23,254 bases of DNA, from contig JBAZZQ010000056.1 of assembly GCA_041658725.1 (NCBI GenBank), positions 1 through 23,254 on the forward strand, read 5' to 3'. Shown here in pieces: positions 14,163-22,003 of the stretch. The position numbers were made by a program, and so were the translations under genes. The notes under the pieces are model-generated. The model had not been told where the DNA came from and ran no database searches. It worked only from the letters and a program-made list of their open reading frames with translations. Source of the DNA: JBAZZQ01 sp041658725 (GTDB lineage: Bacteria > Planctomycetota > Phycisphaerae > JAAYCJ01). Position 1 is the stretch's first letter. Every line of letters starts with the position of its first letter.

Positions 14163-16487
14163 ATGGGCGTAGAACAGATCGTTATTCTATTTACTATAAC
14201 ATTTTTAGAAGGCCAAAAGCTACCCACTCCGGTGCGAATCGACTTGGATTTTGATCGAGTGCTCGCCCCACGAGAGATACGAGGGTTAATCGATCCTCAT
14301 ACTTTGACGGTCAAACGTCGTATAAACAACAGAGTAACTTCCTTCGCCGTTCAGTTCGATGAACGGTTATATACCGGCAATCATGGGTGGGTGGCCTGGC
14401 GGGTGGAAGATCCGCAGGCGGGAGGAGAGTGGTGGCTGGAGGTGAAGCTGAGGGCGAGCGATGGGCGATTGGCTAGGGCGCCTGATCGGCCGATGGTCGG
14501 GGTAGGGGATGAATTGTATTACAATGGGGATCGCTGGCATCCGATCTGTGTGCCGGGGATGCATCAGTTTCCGATTCCGGTGGATTGGAACGGTGACGAT
14601 CTGATTGATGTAATTTCCAGTAGCCATTATTCCAATACCCAGGGCATGCCGTGGGCGGGGATATTTTACTGGCGGAATATCGGGGGCAACGACAAACCCC
14701 GATTTGCACCGCCGATGCGGCTGTCGGCGGAGGGCGTGGAACGTCAGGACGCCGGTAGATACTTGTGGGGCTGTTCGGGGAATATCAATTCGTTCGTTCA
14801 CTTTAAACCCCGGCGGGATTTTATCAGCGAATCCTATATTCGATGTGACGTCTACGACTGGTTCGGCACAGGCCGGCAGGACCTGATCACCCTTAGTCGG
14901 GAAGGTGGAATTCGTGTCTATCGGAATACGGGCAAACGCGATGGTGCGGGAATGCCGGAACTGGAATTGGCGGTCACGATTCCTTTGCCGGAAACGCTGC
15001 CTCCCTCGCCATACTGTGGTCTGCGGGTAATCGACTGGGATGGCAGCGGTCGGCCATCCATTCTGTTCGGGGTGGCGGGTGCCGACTTCGGCGTGGATTA
15101 CGGCCAGATGTTGCTCTTTTTGAATGGGGGCGGCTCGAAAACGAATCCTAAGTTCAAAATCATTCCGCTCTCGCGGTCGGACCGGCCGGTGGACCCCGCG
15201 ATCAAAGATTTCTCGAAACTTCAGAATTTTATTGGAATGCGAGGCTGGAGTTTTGACGTCTTCGACTTGGATCAGGATGGTCGGAAGGAAATCTTGTTTT
15301 GCCACGGTTCGCAGACTAAATTCGATATCGAAGTATGGAAAAATGTGGGCACGCTCGATCGGCCGGTTATGATGCAACAGGGTAAACTCCCCTGGAGCCG
15401 TCACTATACATCGTTCGGTTTTCGTTTCGTCAAAAACGCCGCCTTCGACGGCTGCCTGGTGGGCAACGTAAACTCTGGGGCAGGGTTTCGATATTTCAAG
15501 CGGGTGAAGGACGATCCTTTCGATCCCGAGGCCTTTCGAGACGCAGGTTTGCTCTTGGGCGAAGGATGCAAGGTGCGGGTGGAAGGCTACGTTCGGCCCT
15601 CGCCGGTGGATTTAATGGGTCAGGGCAGGATGGATATGGTCTGTGGCGACGAGTCGGGATTTATCACCCTGATTAAAAATATCGGAACGAAGGAACGCCC
15701 CGCGTTTTCCGATCCTCAAAAGGTGACCGATGCGAGGGGAAACGTGATTCATTTATGCCGGGAAAATATCTTGCACGACGGAGATCTTGAGGCTGCCTGC
15801 GGGCAGCTCAAGCCGCAGGTCTGCGACTGGGACGGCGACGGCCAACTCGATATTATCGTTGCCAACAACACCAATCGCATCCTCTGGCTCAAAGGGTATA
15901 ATCCCAAGACGAATAAAATTCAAATCATGACGGAGTTGAAGGTCAAAGGGGTACTCGATCCCTTCGGCTGGCGAAAGGGCATGGCGATCGGCGATTTTGA
16001 CGGCGATAAAAAGCTCGAGCTGGTTACCGCCGATCCGCGAGGACAGATTTGTCTTTTCAAGCAAACCCGCGATCCTGGTGTGCTCGCTCCGGCGGTACCG
16101 TTAACATATACCGACGGCAAGGTCCTGACTGTCAACGACGTGCCGCCAAACCATTATAAACCGCAATTGATCTGGATGTATGCGGCCGACTGGACCGGCA
16201 GCGGGACGCCGGACCTGTTTGTGGGGTCGAATATGACGGTTTCATTTCTGGAAAATGTCGGCATCCGGAAAAAGCCTGTCTTTAAAAAGGCGATCCAGTT
16301 GACGACGCCGGACGGTCCGATCATGATAGGGCACCACGAGACTCAGCCTGCGGTGTATGACTGGGATGGCGACGGTCGGCCGGACCTGATGATTGGCGGT
16401 GAAAACGGTGGGATTTATCTGTTCCATCGGGACTGGCTCGAAGGAAAAAATCCTCAGATTCGGATTGAACGAATAAAGGAACGCTAA
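14163..16487 (+). CDS. FG-GAP/VCBS-repeat beta-propeller protein
   Basis: A 774-residue protein dominated by integrin-alpha-like repeats, each with a calcium-binding DxDxDG-type loop: DWNGDDLIDV, DWDGSGRPSI, DLDQDGRKEI, DWDGDGQLDI, DFDGDKKLEL, DWTGSGTPDL and DWDGDGRPDL. They run from about residue 140 to the end and predict a seven-bladed-type propeller. The first 120 residues are a separate beta-rich domain. Such proteins usually act outside the cell in binding glycans or as lyase and hydrolase scaffolds. This one has no clear signal peptide: the N-terminus MGVEQIVILFTITFL lacks a basic region, and an in-frame stop lies just upstream of the ATG. Spacing to the next small ORF is one base, so it belongs to the downstream operon. 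Confidence 0.7.
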   Translation: MGVEQIVILFTITFLEGQKLPTPVRIDLDFDRVLAPREIRGLIDPHTLTVKRRINNRVTSFAVQFDERLYTGNHGWVAWRVEDPQAGGEWWLEVKLRASDGRLARAPDRPMVGVGDELYYNGDRWHPICVPGMHQFPIPVDWNGDDLIDVISSSHYSNTQGMPWAGIFYWRNIGGNDKPRFAPPMRLSAEGVERQDAGRYLWGCSGNINSFVHFKPRRDFISESYIRCDVYDWFGTGRQDLITLSREGGIRVYRNTGKRDGAGMPELELAVTIPLPETLPPSPYCGLRVIDWDGSGRPSILFGVAGADFGVDYGQMLLFLNGGGSKTNPKFKIIPLSRSDRPVDPAIKDFSKLQNFIGMRGWSFDVFDLDQDGRKEILFCHGSQTKFDIEVWKNVGTLDRPVMMQQGKLPWSRHYTSFGFRFVKNAAFDGCLVGNVNSGAGFRYFKRVKDDPFDPEAFRDAGLLLGEGCKVRVEGYVRPSPVDLMGQGRMDMVCGDESGFITLIKNIGTKERPAFSDPQKVTDARGNVIHLCRENILHDGDLEAACGQLKPQVCDWDGDGQLDIIVANNTNRILWLKGYNPKTNKIQIMTELKVKGVLDPFGWRKGMAIGDFDGDKKLELVTADPRGQICLFKQTRDPGVLAPAVPLTYTDGKVLTVNDVPPNHYKPQLIWMYAADWTGSGTPDLFVGSNMTVSFLENVGIRKKPVFKKAIQLTTPDGPIMIGHHETQPAVYDWDGDGRPDLMIGGENGGIYLFHRDWLEGKNPQIRIERIKER

Positions 16488-16488
16488 A

Positions 16489-16587
16489 ATGAAAACCGCC
16501 GCGAAAACCTATAGTCATGGCTTGGATGGCGAGGCCCAGGGGTTGAGTTACGCATGGATGAACAAGTATTTAAGGAGTTTGCCTTGA
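16489..16587 (+). CDS. Candidate 32-residue leader ORF coupled to the DUF4434 gene
   Basis: The ATG lies one base after the stop of the propeller gene, with AAAGGA (16475-16480) eight bases upstream. The frame begins MKTAAKTYSHGLDGEAQ and ends MNKYLRSLP. Its TGA (16585-16587) overlaps the likely TTG start (16584) of the next gene in a TTGA arrangement typical of translational coupling. No homology is recognised. It may be a coupling leader, a decayed gene start, or chance. The good ribosome-binding site and the exact overlap argue against chance. Confidence 0.35.
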   Translation: MKTAAKTYSHGLDGEAQGLSYAWMNKYLRSLP

Positions 16588-17588
16588 CCGAAGCGCGAAT
16601 CACAGGAAGCTTTTTTGATGTCTGCCATCCGAATGTGTGGAACACCGCCTATTGGGGCGACGTGTGTCGGTTCTGGGGGGACACGAACTGGCGGGCGTTG
16701 ATCGGAGACATGCACGATATCGGGATCGACACGATCATCCTCAGCAACGTCGCCTTTTGGGGCAGGCCGCTCTTTCCCGGATACGAGAACAAAATCGGGC
16801 TTCCGCTCAAGATGACGTGCTCAGATCCGTTGGAAGTGTGTGCCGCGGAGGCGGACCGGCTGGGGATGAAGATGTTTTTCGGAATCGGTCTTCGGGGGCG
16901 GGTCAGCCAAATCCGGGACTACGCGGACATGAGACCCCCTTGGCCCGAGGAATGGTTCCAGTGGAACACGGCCTTGGCGGAAGCGATACTCGACCGTTTC
17001 GGATCTCGAACCGGGTTCGCTGGTTTTTATATCCCTTACGAGATCGATTTTATCGATTATCAACTGGAGCTTTATGAAAAGTGGATTCGTGGTTATCTTC
17101 GTCCGGCGATCGGGCGGGTTCCTGTGCTGATCTCGCCAGGAAATCTCGGGGATCACCCGAATCTGGACGAGCTCCCTCGACAACTCGAGCGGACGGACAT
17201 TCAGATCCTTGCCCCGCAGGATTACGGCGGGCGCGGCTGGGACATGCAAAAAGACGCCATGGAGTTCGTGCGGAAAAACGCCGAAGCGCTGACAAAAGCA
17301 GCCCCGATGATGAAGAACATTGGAGTTTCCCTATGGAGCAACTGTGAAGTTTTCGACCATATTCCCAGCCCGGACGGACGGGTTTATAACGTCGCGGGTC
17401 CTTTCCAGCGAATCCGCAGACAGATGGAGCTTCAAGCCCCATTGGTGGAAAAACTGATCTGCTTTCAATACCAGGGGATCATGAATCGTCATTCGGATCT
17501 GGTCAATATCGGTCGTGCGGATACTGATATTCTTTATCGCGACTATGTCGATTATTTAAGAAGACGAACGTCCCGACGGAGATTATGA
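16584..17588 (+). CDS. DUF4434-type TIM-barrel protein, copy 1
   Basis: A 334-residue protein from TTG 16584, beginning with ARITGSFFDV and followed by FWGDTNWRALIGDMHDIGID and GLRGRVSQIRDYADM. It matches the DUF4434 family, a glycosidase-like (beta/alpha)8 barrel of unknown activity. Candidate catalytic acids are Glu153 (GFYIPYEIDF) and Glu255 (NCEVFDHIPSPDGR), placed as acid/base and nucleophile in clan GH-A (inference). The paralogue at 18626 starts MAELKITGSFFD, which fits a start at TTG 16584 with AAGGAG six bases upstream. An in-frame ATG at 16554 (ten residues longer) has a much weaker site. No signal peptide. The two copies differ over the whole length, so the duplication is old. Confidence 0.75.
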   Translation: MTEARITGSFFDVCHPNVWNTAYWGDVCRFWGDTNWRALIGDMHDIGIDTIILSNVAFWGRPLFPGYENKIGLPLKMTCSDPLEVCAAEADRLGMKMFFGIGLRGRVSQIRDYADMRPPWPEEWFQWNTALAEAILDRFGSRTGFAGFYIPYEIDFIDYQLELYEKWIRGYLRPAIGRVPVLISPGNLGDHPNLDELPRQLERTDIQILAPQDYGGRGWDMQKDAMEFVRKNAEALTKAAPMMKNIGVSLWSNCEVFDHIPSPDGRVYNVAGPFQRIRRQMELQAPLVEKLICFQYQGIMNRHSDLVNIGRADTDILYRDYVDYLRRRTSRRRL

Positions 17589-17672
17589 ACCCTGCTGTGA
17601 TATTCTGACTGTGGGCGCGGAAAGATAGTTGAAAGAGGAAGGACGATATTTAGTAGAAAGGTTGTAACCTCT

Positions 17673-18599
17673 ATGGCATTGATTGATTTTCTAGGGAAAG
17701 GACCGACGGAGATTATTGACCCGCGGCCAAAGGTAGAACAGGAAACTGACCATGGAGATTATATCCGCAGGTTAATCACCTACCGCGTCGAGGCGGAGGA
17801 TCAGGGATACGGTTATCTTCTTCTGCCAAAAACCTTTTCTGCTCCCTTTCCGCTGGTTATCTGTCCGCATGGGACCAAGGCTTCGGGAAAGGATTGGCCG
17901 GCGGGCCTGGACCCGAAGGAAGACCTGCAATTACATTATGCGGTTCATCTGGTGCGGGAAGGTTTCGCGTGTTTTGCCCCGGATGATTTTGTCGCGGGCC
18001 AGCGGTTGAAGCCCGGCCAACATCCCTATGACACGTTTGAGCTTCATCAACGGTGGCCGGAATGGACGGCGGCGGGCAAATCGCTGTGGGATCTTCAGCG
18101 GGCGGTGGATTTTCTGGTCCGGTATGATTTTATCGATTCGTCACGGATCGGAGCGATCGGTCATTCGCTGGGCGGGCACGACAGTCTGATCCTGGCGGCG
18201 TTTGATCAGCGGATACGGGCAGCGGTTATTAATTGCGGAGTGGCGTTACTTAGGACTGAACCGTGTCGAAAAGAGTGGGCGAGGACGAATGATCATGATT
18301 TCGTGTATTATCAAACCCTTCGAAAGTATATGGACCATCCGGAGAGTCTTCCGTTTGATTTCGATCGCATGGCAATGGCGGTTTCACCTCGGGCATTGCT
18401 GATGATTCACGCCTTGAATGATGAATATATGCAAGGCAATGCGGTATGGCTGGAGGCATCGGGTCGGATCAGCGATCATTTTGACAAGGCCGGGCAACCG
18501 GAGGTATTTGCCGCGTATTTTCACCGGCAGGGACATTGTTTTCCCGCAGAAGTACGGGCGTTGGCGTATGAATGGTTGAAGAAATACCTGATGGCATGA
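17673..18599 (+). CDS. Alpha/beta-hydrolase (dienelactone-hydrolase/acetyl-esterase type)
   Basis: A 308-residue protein with an alpha/beta-hydrolase fold. The nucleophile elbow is GHSLGG with Ser165, the acid is probably Asp250 (LNDEYM), and the base His288 (RQGHCF). A conserved FPLVICPHG segment lies ahead of the oxyanion region. No signal peptide. Its place between two DUF4434 genes suggests removal of acetyl or other ester groups from imported sugars (inference). The substrate cannot be told. The ATG is preceded by AAAGG (17657-17661), which sits inside a small palindrome, AGGTTGTAACCT (17659-17670), that could mask the ribosome-binding site. Confidence 0.75.
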   Translation: MALIDFLGKGPTEIIDPRPKVEQETDHGDYIRRLITYRVEAEDQGYGYLLLPKTFSAPFPLVICPHGTKASGKDWPAGLDPKEDLQLHYAVHLVREGFACFAPDDFVAGQRLKPGQHPYDTFELHQRWPEWTAAGKSLWDLQRAVDFLVRYDFIDSSRIGAIGHSLGGHDSLILAAFDQRIRAAVINCGVALLRTEPCRKEWARTNDHDFVYYQTLRKYMDHPESLPFDFDRMAMAVSPRALLMIHALNDEYMQGNAVWLEASGRISDHFDKAGQPEVFAAYFHRQGHCFPAEVRALAYEWLKKYLMA

Positions 18600-18625
18600 T
18601 TTGTGAAGCATGAAGGACAATCGAT

Positions 18626-19612
18626 ATGGCCGAATTGAAAATCACCGGAAGCTTTTTTGACCTGCAGCATGTGAATATCTGGGACCAGGCGTACTGGACT
18701 GACGAATGCCGCTTCTGGCAGGAAGCCAATTGGCGGGCGCTCATGCGGGAGATGCGCACGATCGGCATCGATACCGCCATATGCACCAACACGGCACTGT
18801 GGGGTCGGCCAATGTTTCCCGGCTATGAGAAGACCGTCGGTCGACAGCTGAAGATGGGATGTGCGGACCCGCTCGGCACATGCGTGGACGAAGCAGACAA
18901 GCTGGGCATGAAATTGTTTTTCGGCATTGGTCTTCGCGGACGTGTCAGCCAGGTGCGGGATTATTCCAATATGCTGCCCCCGTGGCCCGAGGAATGGTTT
19001 ACCTGGAACCGGGCGCTGACGGTGGCGCTGATGGAGCGATACAGCGATCATCCGTGCTTTGCCGGGTTTTACATCTGTTACGAAATGGATTTCCACGATT
19101 ACCAAATCGATTTGTACGAAAAACTCATGAAGGAATATCTGCGGCCGGCGGTGGGCAAGGTCAAATTCCTCGCCTCGCCGGGATACCTGGGTGAACTCGA
19201 CGATATCAACAAACTGCCGGGGTATATGGAACGCACGACACTCAATATTCTCGCTCCGCAGGACTACGGCGGACGCTCGAGCGATATCGAAGAAGCCTTG
19301 AAACTGGTTCACCGCAATGCCGAAGGTTTGCGGGTTGTCGGTCCGAAACTCCTAGACATCGGTGTGACCCTCTGGGCGAATTGTGAAGTGTTCGACTTCG
19401 AGCAAAGTCCAGACGGCAGGGTCTATTGCATTCCTGGCCCGATCGAGCGGATCAAAGAACAGGTCGCGATTCAGGCTCCGCTGGTGGAAAAGTTGATCTG
19501 CTATCAATATCAGGGAATCATGAATCGGCATACGGATCTAGTCAACATCGGCCGTGGCGATACTGATATTCTTTATCGCGACTATGTCGATTATGTAAAG
19601 AGTATAAAATGA
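18626..19612 (+). CDS. DUF4434-type TIM-barrel protein, copy 2
   Basis: A 328-residue paralogue of the protein at 16584, similar along its whole length: ITGSFFD, NWRALMREMRTIGID, FFGIGLRGRVSQVRDYSNM, LAPQDYGGR and YQYQGIMNRHTDLVNIGRGD. Candidate catalytic acids are Glu153 (YEMDFHDYQ) and Glu254 (NCEVFDFEQSPDGR). The 3' ends are especially close: both finish DTDILYRDYVDY. Retention of both copies around an esterase gene suggests related but non-identical glycoside substrates (inference). GAAGGA lies eight bases before the ATG. The stop overlaps the next start by ATGA, so translation of the two genes is probably coupled. Confidence 0.8.
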   Translation: MAELKITGSFFDLQHVNIWDQAYWTDECRFWQEANWRALMREMRTIGIDTAICTNTALWGRPMFPGYEKTVGRQLKMGCADPLGTCVDEADKLGMKLFFGIGLRGRVSQVRDYSNMLPPWPEEWFTWNRALTVALMERYSDHPCFAGFYICYEMDFHDYQIDLYEKLMKEYLRPAVGKVKFLASPGYLGELDDINKLPGYMERTTLNILAPQDYGGRSSDIEEALKLVHRNAEGLRVVGPKLLDIGVTLWANCEVFDFEQSPDGRVYCIPGPIERIKEQVAIQAPLVEKLICYQYQGIMNRHTDLVNIGRGDTDILYRDYVDYVKSIK

Positions 19613-21078
19613 GCGAAATCAAAATAGGAATGTCCTCGGGATCGCTGGCGGGAACGTTTAATGCCCGTCTTGAAACACACGACCCCCTTGAGGCTGTGGT
19701 TTGTATATTTGACGCGGGACAGGAAATAACTGCATTGGTGATTCTGGATCTGACTCAGCTCTCGGTGGCCTTTTGCCGCGAGTTACGAACTCAATTGTCT
19801 AAACGCACCGGCCTTACGCCTCAAACCCTCTGGATTCACTGCACGCATACCCATACAGCTCCGAGCGAAAATGAATTTCTTGCCAGGGGCATGGATGGTC
19901 TGGTGGATCAATTGAGTGATCTCCTCCAAAAGGCTCTTGTCTGCGTCCAACCGGCAAAGGCCGCATATCACCAGATCGATACTGGACGTCAATTTAACAT
20001 GAATCGCCGAAAGTATCTTGCCGAAGTTCATGGCGCGATGACGGTGTGGATGGGCTGTCGAAATTACAATGGATCGCCCGATGCCTGTTGGCTGAATCGG
20101 TCCCGACTCGCATACTGGCGGGGAAGGGGTCTGACTCATTCCGGATTCCCAACATCAATACTTTATGACGAAGCAACCGATGGATGGGTTCAGGGTATAT
20201 CTTTCAAAGATATTGATGGAAAGCCCATCGGCAGTCTGATCCGGTACGCAGCGCATCCGTGTATCGCGGGTCATACGACTCGAAGAAAATACAGTGCTGA
20301 TTTTCCCGGTGTCGTTCGGCGAATAGTGCGGGAACGGCAAGGCGGAATCTGCGGATACCTCAGCGGGCCGTGCGGAAATCTAGCCCCGTGGGAGCAGGGC
20401 GATTGGCCCGATCCCGACTTCCCGCAGGAGGAGTTTATTCCGAATGTTCCGTGGGTGCCGCACCGCGATCCGCAAGCGTGCTGGGGCGAGGTGGAACGGA
20501 TCGGGCGGGGCATTGCGGAGGCGATCTTAAACTCCCCCTCGGAACAGGATTATGCCACCCTGAATTCTTTGTCGTATAAAACTGTTCCTGTCCTGCTGCC
20601 CATTCGACCGGACTTGCTGGCGGACTCGCAACAGGCTCTTGATCTGGCACAGAAACGAACGGCGGAGTTTTTAATCGATCGTCCCCATCTGGACTTGCCC
20701 GAGATAAAAAAACGAGTGGACGAGATATATTTTCTGCGATGCCACCAGGCGGGCTATGAAGAATTTCATTATCTGACCTCGGAGGAATACCAGAAGAAAC
20801 AGATCGAAGTGGAGCTACCGGTCCTGCGTCTTAACGATATGGTTTTCCTGGGCCTGCCCGGTGAGGTTTTCTGGCAGACGGTGTTATTGGCTGCCGCGAC
20901 TGCGCAAAATAGAAACCTTCGGCTCATCAGCCTGACCGAAAGTAACGGCGATATCGGATATATTCCCACAGAAGACGAACGTCCCGGCGGCGATTATGAG
21001 TGTTGCAATTCCATTATGGCCCAAGGTGCAGAGGCAACGTTAGCGGATATTGCACAAACAATCATCAGGAAAATCTGA
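19609..21078 (+). CDS. Neutral/alkaline ceramidase-like metal-dependent amidase
   Basis: A 489-residue protein resembling the N-terminal domain of neutral/alkaline non-lysosomal ceramidases. WIHCTHTHTAPSE (residues 75-87) carries the HxH signature (His80, His82) that binds zinc in the family, and RYAAHPCIAG carries His216. GYLSGPCGNLAP is also conserved. A hydrophobic strand with ILDLTQLS precedes the signature, as in relatives. Eukaryotic and bacterial ceramidases cleave the amide of ceramide. Short planctomycete relatives lacking the C-terminal domain and signal peptide are common in glycan loci and may act on other N-acylated compounds (inference). It overlaps the DUF4434 gene by 4 bp and is followed after 9 bp by the acetyltransferase gene. 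Confidence 0.7.
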   Translation: MSEIKIGMSSGSLAGTFNARLETHDPLEAVVCIFDAGQEITALVILDLTQLSVAFCRELRTQLSKRTGLTPQTLWIHCTHTHTAPSENEFLARGMDGLVDQLSDLLQKALVCVQPAKAAYHQIDTGRQFNMNRRKYLAEVHGAMTVWMGCRNYNGSPDACWLNRSRLAYWRGRGLTHSGFPTSILYDEATDGWVQGISFKDIDGKPIGSLIRYAAHPCIAGHTTRRKYSADFPGVVRRIVRERQGGICGYLSGPCGNLAPWEQGDWPDPDFPQEEFIPNVPWVPHRDPQACWGEVERIGRGIAEAILNSPSEQDYATLNSLSYKTVPVLLPIRPDLLADSQQALDLAQKRTAEFLIDRPHLDLPEIKKRVDEIYFLRCHQAGYEEFHYLTSEEYQKKQIEVELPVLRLNDMVFLGLPGEVFWQTVLLAAATAQNRNLRLISLTESNGDIGYIPTEDERPGGDYECCNSIMAQGAEATLADIAQTIIRKI

Positions 21079-21087
21079 GGACTTTAC

Positions 21088-21864
21088 ATGCCTGAAAAAC
21101 CAATCATCATCCAAAACCAGATCGCGGCAGACCTTGAGCTCCTTGGCTTGAGGTCGGGCGATATCGTTCTGGTCCACAGCTCTCTGTCTTCCCTGGGCTT
21201 TGTCGAAGGGGGACCTGATGCGGTCATCGATGCGCTGCTGGAGACACTCGGCCCACATGGCACACTCCTGATGCCGTCGTTCCAGCAAGGTTCGGAATAT
21301 GAACTGCTTCGTCGAGGCTGTACGTTTGACCTGCGAACCTCGCCGTCGGAACTGGGGATTATCACGGAGATCTTTCGTCGTCGGCCGGGAGTGATCCGCT
21401 CAGTGAGTCCAACTCATTGCGTAGCCGGCATCGGACCGCGCGCAGGCGAACTCCTGGCGGATCATCTGACCTGCCTGGTCTCTGTCGGTCGTGGATCGCC
21501 GTATGACAATCTGGTCCGGGCCGAGGGGCGAATATTACTTCTTGGTGTGACCCATACCACCAATACAACCCTGCACCTGATCGAAAACACCAATGGGGCG
21601 CCGACGGTCTGTCGGGAGCTTTTTAACGGTATCGTGATCGATACCCAGGGGCAGAGCTGGACCGTACCGACCCATCCGCATATGCCCGGCCTTCGGCGGC
21701 GATATGAGCGAGTCGAGGAGGAACTTCTTGGGGCTTCCATCCAGCGGAACGGGTATGTGGGGCAAGCCCTGTCGCGATTGATCGAAGCAAAACCTATGGC
21801 GGAACTTATTGGAAAAAAGATACAGGACACACCGTTATATCTCTGTGACGTATTTAACCCTTAG
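21088..21864 (+). CDS. AAC(3)-family aminoglycoside-type N-acetyltransferase
   Basis: A 258-residue protein of the AAC(3) (Antibiotic_NAT) family, about the usual length. It has LVHSSLSSLGFVEGGPDAV and GTLLMPSF near the N-terminus, then SVSPTHCVAGIG, GSPYDNLVRAEGRILLLGV and LHLIENTNGAP. These family motifs bind acetyl-CoA and the amino substrate. AAC(3) enzymes acetylate amino groups on aminoglycosides, but many chromosomal members act on other amino compounds. Here the gene is the last of a tightly spaced run of glycan genes, directly behind a ceramidase-like amidase. I favour acetylation of an amino sugar or of the amidase product over drug resistance (inference). GAGGA lies seven bases before the ATG. 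Confidence 0.8.
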   Translation: MPEKPIIIQNQIAADLELLGLRSGDIVLVHSSLSSLGFVEGGPDAVIDALLETLGPHGTLLMPSFQQGSEYELLRRGCTFDLRTSPSELGIITEIFRRRPGVIRSVSPTHCVAGIGPRAGELLADHLTCLVSVGRGSPYDNLVRAEGRILLLGVTHTTNTTLHLIENTNGAPTVCRELFNGIVIDTQGQSWTVPTHPHMPGLRRRYERVEEELLGASIQRNGYVGQALSRLIEAKPMAELIGKKIQDTPLYLCDVFNP

Positions 21865-21888
21865 TATGCATTATTGAAGGAAGTCGCT

Positions 21889-22003
21889 ATGAATTCTGAA
21901 AAAAGAACTTGTTCGCTTTGGTATTGCCGGCTTAGGCTGCCGCGGCAGAATCGAGGGAATCTATGAACAAAGAAGGGTTAGACGTTGCAAAGAAACTTGC
22001 TGA
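21889..22003 (+). pseudogene. Remnant of a Gfo/Idh/MocA-family oxidoreductase start
   Basis: GAAGGAAG followed by ATG 21889 opens a frame that is broken within six residues. One base fewer in the A-run at 21899-21904 gives MNSEKELVRFGIAGLGCRGR, then IEGIYEQ. RFGIAGLGCRGR is the Rossmann GxGxxG nucleotide-binding start of Gfo/Idh/MocA dehydrogenases, which in the family act on sugars with NAD(P). Sequence past EGIYEQ no longer resembles the family and ends at TGA 22001-22003. In the actual, unshifted frame the ORF is 25 codons and its stop overlaps the next gene's ATG (ATGA at 21963-21966). I infer an internal deletion that fused the dead start to the next gene. Confidence 0.6.

Noticed and set aside
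14367..15404. 345-codon open frame on the minus strand
   Set aside because: It is a shadow of the FG-GAP gene, and its translation is rich in Pro, Arg and His without domain features.
18521..19312. 263-codon minus-strand frame
   Set aside because: It is antisense to the second DUF4434 gene with no ribosome-binding site or motif.
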